Positions 44,621 to 56,230 of a stretch of 64,000 bases of DNA are shown here, piece by piece. Origin of the DNA: Pisolithus tinctorius. Taxonomy: Eukaryota > Basidiomycota > Agaricomycetes > Boletales > Pisolithaceae. A program made the position numbers and the translations under genes. How positions within the stretch are numbered: the stretch's first letter is position 1; each line of letters begins with the position of its first letter. The notes below the pieces were generated by a model. It was not told the origin of the DNA. It was given only the letters and a program-made list of their open reading frames with translations, and searched no databases. The stretch is taken from positions 1,674,001 to 1,738,000 of the forward strand of contig JANFAH010000005.1 of NCBI GenBank assembly GCA_024663395.1, given 5' to 3'.

Positions 44621-45353
44621 GTCATAACTGTGCATTCACTCTAGGTCCTTACTCACTCCACACCCTCTTCTGCTGGTCATTCGCTCACTCTGCACCAACT
44701 CTGCCCAACTTCTGTTGGTTATGAACCATCTCCACTCTGACTGCTGTCGGACTTGTGTTGCCCTTCTACAGGACCAAGCGGACCATTCTCTGAGGAGTCA
44801 TGTGACTACCTTCAGACTTCTCCCTGACAGTGCACAGTCAGGTACTCCACAGCACATGCACTGCATGGTTCAGCACCTGGACTGTTTCCTTTTCAGGGTG
44901 TTCTGTGTTACCTGTTTGTATGTCCTCCATTTACCCTTCATTCATCATCCAGGAAGTTTTACTTGAAATTTTACAAGTCTCCATATGTCAGTTCCAATTC
45001 CAGTTACTGTACCTCTGTAACAGTATAAAAGCATGTATCATACTCCACTGTTCTTCAGTATGAATATCAACTTAGTTTCTACTCCTTCTGTCTCTGACCT
45101 CTGCCTGTTGGAGTTACCTCCGACTCTCTGTCTGTACTCTCCCTCTGAAATATGAGGGCTGAGATTGTGCAAGGGGGTAGTGCATGAGCTAAACCCAATG
45201 CCCTCATTCCACTCCACCTTTGTCTTGGTGAACTTTGTTCCTGCCAACACTCTGCCAGTTGGAGTTCTGTTCCTTTGTGTCAGACTTGCTTCTGAACCAC
45301 TCTCTAGACCTTGTTTAGCATTGGAGTTGGTCAGAGTAGGCCCAGACTTGACA
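44621..45353 (+). repeat. Solo LTR, family 1, in KDZ gene
   Basis: TGTCATAACT to CAGACTTGACA, with GTATC at 44616-44620 and 45354-45358. Confidence 0.92.
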
Positions 45354-46186
45354 GTATCCTCATACCCTGCTCAAACCTATCCTCATCTCCACAATTCTTC
45401 TTAGAAGACTGACCACTCCTCTTTTGCACTGATGCATTTGTCCTTCTCAACCCTTCAACCTCAAATTCCATAGTATCAATGTCTTCTTGTGACAGAAAAA
45501 CTGAACCTGTAGGGTTTGCTGGGTCATCCTGTTGACTTCTTCTACATTTCTGGGTAAAGCAAGCATCAATGCAAACAATTGCATCAGGATCAGAGGAGCT
45601 AGGATCCAAGACTATTTAGTAACATAGGATTATGTATATGCATCAAGAAACATACCTATTATTATTTTTCCAGTTGTGACTACCAAAGCATAATGGACAA
45701 TGTTTTCATAGGTATTCTGAAGGCCATGCCCTTGAGCTTGAGACATCTGGAGGGTGGTGAGAGGATGATGGAACTGCAGGGAGGATGTCTGCTGGTGGGG
45801 TTGCAGCACTTTCCAGGTGTTGTTGAACATATTCATTGACTGAGATTTCCAGGATGCAATACCAGTGGTATGCATTACTAAACCTTCGACATATACCTTT
45901 CTGTAAGTATCATTAGCAAACATCATTAATAGATATGGATGGAAATAGTTAAAAGCATGCATTGACTTGATAAACACAACACAAGATCAGATCTACAGAC
46001 ATGTGCACCTTCATACAACCACAGTGCAATCATTCATTAGACACAAACAACGAAGTCCCAATAGGTTAGACATACACAAAACTGTAGTCTCACAATCACA
46101 ACATAAATGAAAACAGTGGATACAGATAATATAATCATTGGGACAGAATTCAGGCACAAACCTTTGTGTCTACCTTGTAGCCCATA

Positions 46187-46889
46187 TGTCATAACCGTGC
46201 ATTCACTCTAGGTCTTTACTCACTCCGCACCAACTCTGCCCAACTTCTGTCAGTTACGAGTCACCTCCGCTCCAACTGCTGTCAGACTTGTGTTGCTCTC
46301 CTACCAGACCAAGCAGACCGTTCTTTGAGGGGTCAGGTGACTGTCTTCAGACTTCTCCTTGACAGCACACAATCAGGTACTCCACAGCACGAGCACTGCA
46401 TGGTCCAGCGTCTGGACTGTTTCCTTTTCTGGATGTTCTATGTTACCTGCTCATATGTCCTCTGTCTACCCTTCATTTGTCATCTAGGAAGTTTTTACTT
46501 GAAAATTTCTGGGTCTCCATATGTCAGTTCCGATTCCAGTTACTGTACCTCTGTAACAGTATAAAAGCATGTATCATACTCTGCTGTTCTTCAGTACGAA
46601 TATCAACTTAGTTCCTACTCCCTCTGATTCCGTCTTCTGCCTGTCAGAGTTATCTCTGACTCTCTGTCTGTACTCTCCCTCTGAAATACAAGGGCTGAGA
46701 TCATGCAAGGGGGTAGTGCATGAGCTAAACCCGATGCCCTCACTCCACTCTGCCTTTGTCTCAGCGGTCTTCGTGCCTGCCGACACTCCGCTAGTCAGAG
46801 TTCTGTTCTTCTGTGTCAGACTTGCTTCCGAACCCTTCTCTAGACCTTGTTAAGCGTCAGAGTTGGTCAGAGTAGGCCCAGACTTGACA
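46187..46889 (+). repeat. Solo LTR, family 1, in KDZ gene (shorter variant)
   Basis: TGTCATAACC to CAGACTTGACA, with CCATA at 46182-46186 and 46890-46894. About 30 bp are missing near its 5' end compared with the copy at 44621. Confidence 0.92.
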
Positions 46890-47308
46890 CCATACTAGCA
46901 AGATATGCTTCAAGGGACTTGCACCATACAGAAATGTTTGGGGGCATGCACATAAAGACCTACCTGACCAGACTCAGAAGCTGTAAACTGACAGCAAGGG
47001 TTGGCCCCAGTGGTGCAGATGGAAAGTACCCCATCTGCAGGAGCTGAAGTGCTGCCAGTGCACATGGACAGACAGCAAGATCAGCCATTTGCAAACCTGG
47101 CACAAGCCATATGTCTAAGTAGAGAGGAAAACATGCAATAAAGTCTTACCATTGAAACTAACACAAAGAACCTTCAATTGTCAAGAAACACAACTATACT
47201 CTGGTTGCTCATAGTCAACGCAGTGCCAGAAGTTTCTAGAGAGCTGTTGATATGCGAGAAAGGGCTCGATAAGTGAGGGGATGGTTTCAGATGACCACTG
47301 TTGCCACT

Positions 47309-47876
47309 TGTCAAGTCCGGGCCTACTCCGACCAACTCCGATGCTTAATAAGGTCTAGAGGAGGGTCCGGAAGCAAGTCCAACACACAGGGACAGAACTC
47401 CGACTAGCAGAGTGTCGGCAGGAACGAAGACCGCCGAGACAAAGGTGGAGTGGAGTGAGGGCGTTGGGTTTAGCTCGTGTGCTACCCCCTTGCACGATCT
47501 CAGCCCTCGTATTTCAGAGGAAGAGTACAGACGGAGAGTCGGAGATAACTCCGACAGGTAGAAGACGGAATCAGAGGGAGTAGGAACTAAGTTGATATTC
47601 GTACTGAGGAACAGTGGAGTACAGTACATGTTTTTATACTGCTACGGAGGTACAGTAACCGGAATCGGAACTGACATACGGAGACTCATAAGTTTTCAAG
47701 TAAAATTTCCTGGACGATGAATGAAGGGTAGACGGAGGACATACGAATGGGTAACACAGAACATCCAGAAGAGGAAGCAGTCCAGGTGCTGGGCCATGCG
47801 GTGAGTGCGCTGCGGAGTACCTGACTGCGAAGGTAGTCACATGACCCCTCAGAGAACGGACTGCTCGGTCCAGTAG
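47309..47876 (-). repeat. Truncated family-1 LTR
   Basis: It starts TGTCAAGTCCGGGCC and keeps many CpG sites, including an unmutated AGTACGAATATC on the minus strand, but stops at GGTCCAGTAG, where element D begins. About 165 bp of LTR are missing. The 178 bp to its left (47131-47308) show no feature. Confidence 0.8.
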
Positions 47877-49845
47877 CCAGCACTCAACTCACAGTGGAAA
47901 CCAATGCCTTGGACTATGCCATCACTGGCATACTGTCCATTACCAGTGAAGACAACCAACTTCACCCAGTTGCCTTTTACTCCCAGACACTGTCTGTGCC
48001 AGAACTCAACTATGACACCCACAATAAGGAGTTGCTTGCTATCTTTGAGGCCTTCCGGGCCTGGAGACACTACTTGGAGGGTGCCCCTCTACCCATTGAT
48101 GTGGTCACCAACCACAAGAACCTAGAATACTTCTCAACCTCTAAGGTACTCACATGCCAGCAAGCCCAGTGGTCTGAGTACCTGTCACAGTTCAACCTTG
48201 TCATCTGTTTCTGCCTGGGTAAGCTCAGTGCTAAGCCCAACACTCTCACTAGACAATGGGATGTCTACCCCAAAGAGGGGGATAGGGGCTATGCCCAGGC
48301 AAACCCCCACAACCTCTGACTGGTGTTCACACAAGAACAGCTGGTCTTGGCTCTCCATGCCACATGCTTGGAGTACCCTGTACTACATGCCAGCCTTCTA
48401 ATGGATGTAGAGCAACTCCACAACGAAATACTTGCTGCACTACCCTCAGACCCACTGTCCCAACACTGACTCACAGACACCTCTAACCCTTGGTGGTTGG
48501 TCAACAGCACCAGTCTGCTACACCTTGATAATCAGATCTATGTACCAGATGCCAATGACCCTCAGCTCAAGGTCCTCTGGTATAAGCATGATCACCTGCT
48601 GTCAGGACACTTTGGCCAGAATCAAATGTTGGAACTAATCAGGCAAGAGTACACCTGGCCTGGCATTTGCACCTTCATCAAAGAATATGTGAGGTCCTGC
48701 ACTACATGTGCAAGAGCCAAAACACCCAGACACCAACCATATGGCACCCTGAAACAATTGCCAATACCAGAAAAGCCATGGAACTCCATCTCTATGGATT
48801 TCATTGAGCACCTACCAGCATCTGGTGATCACACTGCTATCCTGGTGGTCATGGACTGACTGTCCAAGCAGGCTATATTCATACCCACCTATGACACTAT
48901 CACCTCCCCTGAGCTTGCTTGACTCTTCCTACTCCATGTCTTCTCAAAACATGGTGTCCCAGCACATGTAACCTCTGACTGAGGCTCTGAATTTGTCTCA
49001 CACTTCTTCTGGTCCTTGGGTAAAGTGCTGGATATGCACCTACACTTCACTTCTGGATACCACCCAGAAGGAGATGGCCAGACCAAATGAGCAAACCAGA
49101 CCTTGGAACAGTACCTCTGGGTATATTGCAACTACCAACAGGACAACTGGGCCAAGTTGCTTCCATTGGCCAAGTTTGCCTATAACAATGCCCTGAGTGC
49201 TACCACCAGTATTTCCCCTTTCTTCACCAACAAGGGCTACCACCCTAACCTATCAGTCTTCCCCAAAAGGGACTTATCCTCAGCACGGGCTAGGGACTAC
49301 ACCATGGACCTAGATGAACTACACCAGTTCCTATGAGAAGAGATGGCACTAGCCCAAGCTAGATACCAAGGTCCAGCAGATGTGAAAAGGCTACTGGTGC
49401 CCAAGATCAACCTCGGCAACCAGGTCTATGTCAAAGCCAAGTACTTCTGGACCACAAGACCATCACAGAAACTCACAGACAAGAACCTAGGCCCTTACTT
49501 GGTGATAGCCCAGCCTGGCACCCACTCATTCACCCTTCACCTCCTGGACTCCATGTGTCACAGTTAGAACTGGCACACCCCAACACCATCCCAAACTGAA
49601 CCCAGCCACCACCACCTCCAGTTGAGGTGGACAGTGAACCAGAGTATGAGATTGCTGAGATCCTCAACTCAAAGTTGGACCAATGATGGAGGTGTAAGCT
49701 ACAGTACCTGGTATGCTGGGCTGGCTACAAGGGCACCAATGAAGAAACATCTTGGCTACTGGACACTGAGCTGGGCAACGCCGAGGATCTTCTTGCTGTG
49801 TTCCATGCCAGTTATCCCAGTAAACCCAGACCGATCCCTAGCTAA
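47877..49845 (+). pseudogene. pol: Gypsy element D: RNase H-integrase-chromodomain part of pol
   Basis: The copy is 5' truncated at the LTR junction. RNase H is open at 47894-48319 (ETNALDYAITGILS, YDTHNKELLAIFEAF, HKNLEYFSTSK). The integrase finger (48585-48720) and core (SMDFIEHLPASGDH near 48795; TSD then TGA near 48970; PEGDGQTK near 49070) follow with stops at former Arg codons. The chromodomain (EPEYEIAEILNSKLD to WLLDTELGNAEDLLAVF) ends near 49845. CpG sites are almost gone. It is homologous to, but clearly diverged from, pol of A/B/C. Confidence 0.8.
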
Positions 49846-50013
49846 ACATCCCTCTAACCTTCTTTTCCTTTTCTTGTTTTTACTTTCCCTTACTATACTG
49901 AGATGATTGATGCATTGAAAGATATGTATACAGTGTGTACATTGGCATTTGGTGAACCAGTGTGCTCACTTGGAGTCCCCCTTGAACACTTCCCCCTCAC
50001 TCATCTGGAGTTC

Positions 50014-51066
50014 TCATTCCTCCCCACTCTCCAACCCAGACCACTGACCCTTCATGCACACATCCTTGGGCCAGCACATGATCCCCTCATCCAGCTCCAC
50101 CCCCACTCCCTCATGATCTGATTGGAGGCTTTCGAGCTCCAGGTCTGCCACATCCGAGTGCAGCTCCTTGCTGGACTTGGATGCCAGGGGGGTCAGGCAC
50201 AAGATGAACTTGAACTCACCCAGTAGATCACCCAGCTGACTGTTGAATCAGCACTGGGTCTCCCTCCTGGCTCACATTTCCGTGGTCTGATGGTCCATGG
50301 CAGCTGTGATCAGCTTGAAACCCTTGGTCACCACCACAACCAAAGGGTTGGAGGAGATGGTAGTGGGCACTACCACTCCCGAGGGGCCAGCTTCTGACTC
50401 ACCAGGCACCCTGGACCCAGTTCAAATGACTTTCCTCTTCTCCCCAGCCCTTGGTGATGTAGTGTCCTCCAGTGCTCTCTTCTTCCCAGCCTTTGCCCCA
50501 ACCTCTTCACTCTCAAGCTCCACCCCTTCAGGCAACTCACACCAGACCTTCATGTCAGTACATCTGTTGCATGTCCTCTTCTTGCATTTGCTCTGCTGTG
50601 TGTGACTGAAGGTGCAAGGCACCTGCCCCTTCTTGCACTGTCAACATGATATGGTGTTTGCAACACTGGTGCTCATTGCCTGTGCCTTGCCCTTCAGTTC
50701 CCCCATCTTCTGTTGCACCTGGGTTTCCCACTCCCAGCACTCAGCCTCCATTTGCTCCTGCTCATGCCTCTCAGCCTCCAGCCACTCCTGCTCACATCTC
50801 TCAGCCTCCAATTGCTGCTGCTCTCGATGCTCAGCCTCCAATCACTCCCTTTCATGCTGTTCTGCCTCTAGATGCTCTCTCTCGAGCCTCTCTGCCTCCA
50901 GCCAGGTGGCCTCTTCTCTCAACACCTTACGCCATTTGTGCTTGGCCATCTTTGCCCAAATGTTGGCCTCCTCATTGTCACTAATGATCTGGAGTTTGGG
51001 TGTGGTGGCCCTCTGGAAGCTGGCTGGGTTGCTGGTTACATGCAGAGTGGGTTGATGAGTAGACAT
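50014..51066 (-). pseudogene. Antisense C6 zinc-cluster/coiled-coil cargo gene, element D copy
   Basis: The start codon at 51066 (MSTHQPTLHVTSNPAS) lies 143 bp from the 3' LTR, opposite to pol. TTPKLQIISDNEEANIW is followed by a long Glu-rich coiled coil (LEAERLEREHLEAEQ type). The cluster follows near 50655-50555: C-x2-C-x6-C, then C-x2-C-x6-C (CNRCTDMKVWCEL). A Lys/Glu linker, a domain around ITAAMDHQTTEM and a C-terminal part (LLGEFKFILCLTPLASKSSK) ending at 50014 complete it. Stops near 50842 and within the first cysteine pair (TGA for a likely CGA) plus one later frameshift inactivate it. No intron is evident in this copy between helix and cluster. Domain order matches the cargo of B and E. 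Confidence 0.65.
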
Positions 51067-51184
51067 GGTGAAAAGTTCAGGAGAGAAACAGGCCTTGCAG
51101 GGAACTTGCTTTTTGACCCCAGGGAACATGTGTTCTATCGGCATGGCAACTGCCAACCTCATGCACCTTAGGGCAGGTCTCAAG

Positions 51185-51208
51185 GGCTCAACCCTAAGGG
51201 GGGGATAC
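51185..51208 (+). other. Polypurine tract of element D
   Basis: CCTAAGGGGGGGATAC lies directly before the LTR at 51209, like the tracts of H1 and B. Confidence 0.7.
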
Positions 51209-51549
51209 TGTCACATACTGAGAGGCTCATACCTCAGGACTATGGTGTCAACACTGAGTGAACACTGAATGCTGAGTATACCCTTCCTTTTTACTATACT
51301 TTTCTAGTTAGCTCTTGTACTGCCCCTGCGTGTGCCGAGGCAGTGTCTGTCACCAGCTTTCCAACCTCTGCCTTCTCGCTTGACTTTTAGTTAGTTCCTA
51401 GCATCGCTATTTAGTCCCTCACCAGTAACCCCAGCCTTTGGGTTGCCAGTCTTTGGTATATATACACTATGTACATTTTACTTAGCTTCTCAGTCTGAAT
51501 ATCAAACTAGTTCACCCTCTGCTCCTAGCTTAAGCCTGAGACAACTCTC
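51209..51549 (+). repeat. 3' LTR of element D, left part
   Basis: The LTR starts TGTCACATACTGAG, has TATATATACAC near 51457 and CAGTCTGAATATC near 51502, and is cut at 51549 by LTR G. The remainder lies beyond the window. Confidence 0.7.
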
Positions 51550-51755
51550 TGTCAAGTTTGTGGAGTCCAGGTTGAGGCTGGACCGGAAACTGAAGTGGGC
51601 ATGAGGCCAAGGGGTCGGGATCAAGAGGGGAGTCAAGGATACAGATGGTTGGACTGTTTGGACTTAGCGACTGAGATGGCAGTGCTAGTCCCTTGTGTGG
51701 GTCTCAGTCCAAGTATCTATGAGTTTATATACTAGGAGTAACTATAGTATGGAGA
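51550..51755 (-). repeat. LTR G fragment interrupted by element C
   Basis: It starts TGTCAAGTTTGTGGAGTCC and matches 16624-16880 until element C begins at 51756. Confidence 0.75.
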
Positions 51756-52490
51756 TGTCAAGTCTGGGCCTACTCCAACCAACTCCGACACTAAACAAGG
51801 TCTAGAGTGTGGTTCGGAAGCAAGTCTGACATGAAAGAACAGAACTCTGACTGGTGGAGTGGTGGCAGGAATGAAATCTGCTGAAGCAAAGGCAGAGCAG
51901 AGAGAGGGCATTGGGTTTAGCTCATGTGCTATCCCCTTGCATGATCTCAGCCCTCATATTTCAGAGGGAGAGTACAAACAGAGAGTCAGAGGTAACTCCA
52001 ACAAACAGAGGATGGAGACAGAAGGAGTAGGAACTAAGTTGATATTCGTACTGAGGAATGGCAGAGTATGATACATGCTTTTATACTACTACAGAGGTAC
52101 AGTAACCAGAATCAGAACTGACATACAGAGACTCAGAAACTTTCAAGTAAAAACTTCCTAGACAACGAATGAAGGGTAGACAGAGGACATATGAATGGGT
52201 AACATAGAACATCCAGAAAAGGAAACAGTCCAGGCACTGGATCATGCAGTGCATGTGCTGTGGAGTACCTGACTGTGTGCTGTCAGGGAAAAGTCCAAAG
52301 GTAGTCACATGACCCCTCAGAGAATGGTCTGCTTGGTCTGGTAGGAGAGCAACACAAGTCTGACAGCAGTCAGAGCAGAGATGGTTTGTAACCAACAGGA
52401 GTTGGGCAGAGTTGGTGCAGAGTGAGTGAATGACCAGCAGAAGATGGTGTGGAGTAAGTAGGGACCTAGAATGAATGCATGGTTATGACA
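51756..52490 (-). repeat. 3' LTR of element C
   Basis: A 735-bp LTR, TGTCAAGTCT to GGTTATGACA, followed by GTGCCCCCCCCTTAGGGC (polypurine tract on the minus strand). Confidence 0.9.
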
Positions 52491-52683
52491 GTGCCCCCCC
52501 CTTAGGGCCTGAACCCCTGAAGGCCACATGTATGGGACAGGATCAACACAAGTTGATCATTTGAAATTACTTTGATGCCTCAAGGATAATGGCTTTAGCC
52601 ACGGCAGAGCTCTGTCAGAGTTCGAAGTACTGCTTAAAAACATGTGTTAGGGTACTGAACCTTTGTCCTTTCCTCCCATCATC

Positions 52684-53904
52684 ATGCCTTCCCAGTGCCA
52701 GAGCAAGACCCCCCAACCAACCCCTGGCCACATCTGTGACTACTCCCAAGTAGCAGATGAAGAGCTGGTCATCCTGACTGATGACTCCACTGACACTGAG
52801 TGAGAGAAGTTCATGGAGAAGGTGCACCGACGAGAGGAGGTTGAGCAGAGGGAGAGAGAGCATGAGGCAGAGTTCAAGGCCAAGTGTGAGGAGGCCAAGA
52901 GGCAGAAGGTGGAGGAGGAGAGACTGGAGGTGGAGCAGAGGAAGAGAGCAGAGGAGGAAGAGGAGGTTTGAAGGAAGAAGGCAGCAGAGGAGGCGGGAGG
53001 GCAGAGGCAGAGGGCTTCTGAGGAGAGGGCTCAGGCCAGGCAGGATGAGGCTGCACAAAGGTGAGTGGCAGAGTACTGTGAGTCAGGCAGAGCTGACTCT
53101 CAGTTTTATTTTCTTAGACTATGTGGTGCAGTGTATGATGTCAACACCACCCAGAGGGTCCCTGGGACCTCTGTGGTGGTCACTGCTACCAAGTGGCCCC
53201 CCTGCACTCACTGTGTAGCGAGCCTGACTGTGGGGCAGTGTGAGCCAGGACAAGGCAAGGCCAGGGCTTGTGTGCCCTGTCACAAGAAGAAAAAGGTATG
53301 TAGTTGGATGAGGGAGGATGCAGTGGTGGGGCCATTACAGAAGAGAGTGGGGACAGGGAGATCCCAAGGGGAGAAGAAGGTACCACAAGGGAAGGTGAAG
53401 GAGAGAGTGATGGAAATGGAAGAGGTGGATGATGAGCAGGAGGCCAGTGGAGAGGAAGACAAACCAGTGACCCCACTTGAGGGTCCTTCTGGTGCAAGAG
53501 TCCACATGTGGTGGGTGGAGTGGGAGCGGGAGTGGCAGCTGCAGGCCATGGAGAAGCAGGCTGAAGTGCATGAGACCACTGTGCTGGCCTTTGAGAGGAT
53601 GGCAGAGGCAGTGGAGCAGATGGCAGTGGCTGCAGAGTGGACAGCTGATGAGTGGGCACTGTACCACACCTGGGCAGAGTGGGTGGAGATGAGGAGGAGG
53701 GAGGATGCATGAGAGACCAGGATGGCTGAGCTCAAGCACACAGGCAGCAGTTGGAAGAGGCCTCAGTTGGAGGCAGTGGAGAAACAGCAAGAGGAGGCAG
53801 ATGAAGGTGTGGAGGGGGATAATGAGGAAGAGGGAGAAGTCAGAGGAGAGCAGGATGGTGGAGAAGAACAGGAGGGTGGCAGAGAAACAGCAATAGAAGA
53901 GTAG
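52684..53904 (+). pseudogene. Antisense C6 zinc-cluster/coiled-coil cargo gene, element C copy
   Basis: The start codon is at 52684. Exon 1 (52684-53060) has stops at TGA near 52801 and 52969; the latter is CGA in B (20103), while B's own stop at 19978 is CGA here (52828). The intron 53061-53117 has GTGAGT and TCTTAG borders. Exon 2 is the best preserved of the family-1 copies: an open frame of about 200 codons holds VYDVNTTQRVPGTSVVV, the cluster PCTHC-x8-C-x9-CVPC-x6-CSW (near 53203-53305), a Gly/Lys linker, then WQLQAMEKQAEVHETTVL and WALYHTWAEWVEMRRRED. A TGA at about 53710 precedes the acidic tail ending at 53904. It lies between pol and the 3' LTR on the opposite strand. Confidence 0.7.
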
Positions 53905-54103
53905 AGTAGTTTTCTTTTCTTTTTCTTTTTCTTTTTTTTTTGTCTTTAGTTTGTATATTTTTTGTACTACTACAAGATAGACTTGTGATTTTGTTTGTGA
54001 CTCTGAGAAGTGAAATGGATAAGTGGAGAAAATTCTAAAGTACTTAAGGTAGTTCGGTAAGAGGTGGAGTTGGCCTGCAGAGGAGGATTATGTAGGCAGA
54101 ATA

Positions 54104-56230
54104 TTATGGTGGAGGTTGGTATGGGCCAGGTTTGTGTGGATAGTGTTCATGGAAAGCAGATACTATGTTGGAAGCATGACCTAGCTCAGTTGCAAGCAAC
54201 CAAGAGGTTTCTTCATCAGTGTTCTCATAACCAGCCCAGCAGACTAGATACAAGAGTTGACAGTGGCAGTGATGGCAGTCCACCTTAGAGTCAAGTATCT
54301 CTGATACTTCATACTCAAGGTCACCATCGACATCCACTGGTGGAGGTGGAGGTTGTTGTCAGTTTGGGAAAGGGTTAGCCACTGCAGCTTCCAGTTGTGA
54401 GACATGGAAGACTGGATGTACTGAGCGCATAGAGTCAGGAAGCTTAAGGGTGACAGAGTGCATACCTGGCCTGGCCAAGATGGTGAATGGACCTAAGTAC
54501 TTTTTGGAGAGTTTTTCCAAGGGATGAGTGGAGCAGAAGTACTTGGCTTTGACATAGGCCTGTTCTCTGACCTTGAACTCAGGTGGAGGTATGCATTTAG
54601 CATCTGCTGGACCCTGGTAGCACTGCTGAGTGACAGACATTTTGGAGCGGAGGAAGTCATGAAGGGTGGAGAGCTCAACAACATAGTCATGAGCCCTTGG
54701 AGAAGTGAAGTCATGGTCAGGGACCACAGACAGGTTTGGATGATATCCCTTGTTAGCAAAGAAGGGGGAAACTCCAGTAGTCACACTTGGTGCATTGTTG
54801 AAAGTGAACTCCACTAGAGGTAACAGCTCAGCCCAATTGTCTTGTTGGTAGTTACAGTAGACATGAAGGTACTGCTCGAGGGTCTGGTTTGTTTGCTCAG
54901 TCTGGCCATCACCTTCTGGGTGGTAACCCAAAGTGAAGTGAAGACACATATCAAGGGCCTTTCCTAGAGAGTGGAAGAAGTGTGAGACAAACTCAGGACC
55001 TTTGTCAGAGGTGACATTAGCTGGGACTCCATGCTTGGAGAAGACATGGGTTAGGAAGAGCTTAGCGAGTTCAGCAGAGGTGACAGAGTTGTGGGTGGGG
55101 ATGAACACCACCTATTTCGAGAGGCAGTCCACTACCACGAGGATGGCAGAGTAGCCATCGGAGTTGGGGAGGTGTTTGATGAAGTCCATGGAGATGGAGT
55201 TCCAAGGTCTCTCTGGGACAGGGAGTTGCTTCAGTAGACCATAAGGGTGGTGGCATGGAGTTTTGCTCCATCCACAGGTGGTGCAAGACCTGATGTAGTC
55301 TTTCATGTTGGAGCAGAGGTTAGGCCACACATAGTCCCTGCAGACGAGTTCTAGGGTGCGGTTTTGCCTGAAATGGCCTGCTAGAGGATGATCATGCTTG
55401 AACCAAAGCACTCAAAGGCAGAGGTCATCAATGTCAGGGACAAAGATGCAACTGTCAAGGCAGAGTAGACCATCGGAGTCCAGGGACCACTGAGGCCTAG
55501 TCAGAGTCAGAAGATGGCTGGCAGAGACAGGGTCAGAGGGTAGGGTGGAGATGATGTCAGAGTGCAAGTACTCAACATCAAAGACCATGGCAGCATGGAG
55601 CACAGGTGCCATGAGGGTAGTGGTATGGAGGGATGATGTGAGTTGCTCCTGTGTAAACATAGGGTGGAAACTGTGAGGATTTACCTGTGCATAGTCCCTA
55701 TCCCCCCCTTTTGGGTAGATGTCCCAACATTGTGTAAGTGTGTCGGGTTTGGCTCCTAAGTGGCCAGGTTGGAAGTGGATGGAAAGATTAAACTGTGAAA
55801 GGTACTCTGACCAGTGGGCCTGTCAATGAGTGAGAACCTTAGAGGTGGAAAAATACTCAAGGTTTTTGTGGTCCGTCACCATGTTGACAGGCAAGGCAGA
55901 ACCTTCTAGGTAATGCTGCCAATGGCAGAAAGCCTTGAAGATAGCCAACAGCTCCTTGTCATGGGTATCGTAGTTGAGTTCTGGCATGGTCATGGTGCAG
56001 GAGTAGAAAGTGACTGGGTGGAATTCACTGTCGGAGCAGGTGATCAACAAAATGCCAGCAATGGCATAGTTGGAGGTGTTGGTCTCCACTGTAAGCAGAG
56101 CATCAGGAACCCAGTGAGTGAGAACAGGAGCAGAGCTGAAGGCATCCTTCAGGCAGAGGAAAGTGGAGCGGCACTCCTCAGAAAAGTTCCAAGGAGCACC
56201 CTTTTGTGTGAGGCAAGTGAGTGGGATGAC
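54104..56230 (-). pseudogene. pol: pol of element C, RNase H to chromodomain
   Basis: Minus-strand order from 56230: end of RT/connection (LTCLTQKGAPWNFSEECRS), RNase H (ETNTSNYAIAGILL), integrase finger (HDHPLAGHF, then CTTCGWSK near 55260), core (SMDFIKHLPNSDGYS, TSDKGPEF, PEGDGQTE) and chromodomain ending at 54104. An in-frame stop near 55112 (TAG after LSK) and others are present. Confidence 0.85.

Larger units (their letters stand above)
42457..47110 (-). pseudogene. KDZ (Kyakuja-Dileera-Zisupton) transposase, broken
   Basis: Minus-strand pieces in order: an N-terminal block (VCPCALAALQLLQMGYFP with PLGPTLAVSLQLLSLV, 47080-46965); after a solo LTR, a poorly conserved part; the first catalytic block IVCIDACFTQK (about 45565); after a second solo LTR, CNESFTAADERCQK (44600) and the second block MALLCHHDHVIHLANMASVG with LLYDIGCQLE (44471-44300); HYLDMKSLTGLGQWLLQCW (44015); coiled coil (43753-43487); LADERVCLGIRSLLELKRC (43060); acidic C-terminus to 42457. 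Introns with GTAGGT and GTATGT donors are visible. These blocks are characteristic of KDZ transposases expanded in mushroom genomes. Frameshifts and stops make it non-functional. Element ends were not found. Confidence 0.8.

Noticed and set aside
50297..51055. Plus-strand frames at 50297-50605 and 50612-51055 with Ser/Cys-rich products
   Set aside because: They are shadows of the minus-strand coiled-coil cargo gene; the repeats come from Glu/Leu codons read in reverse.
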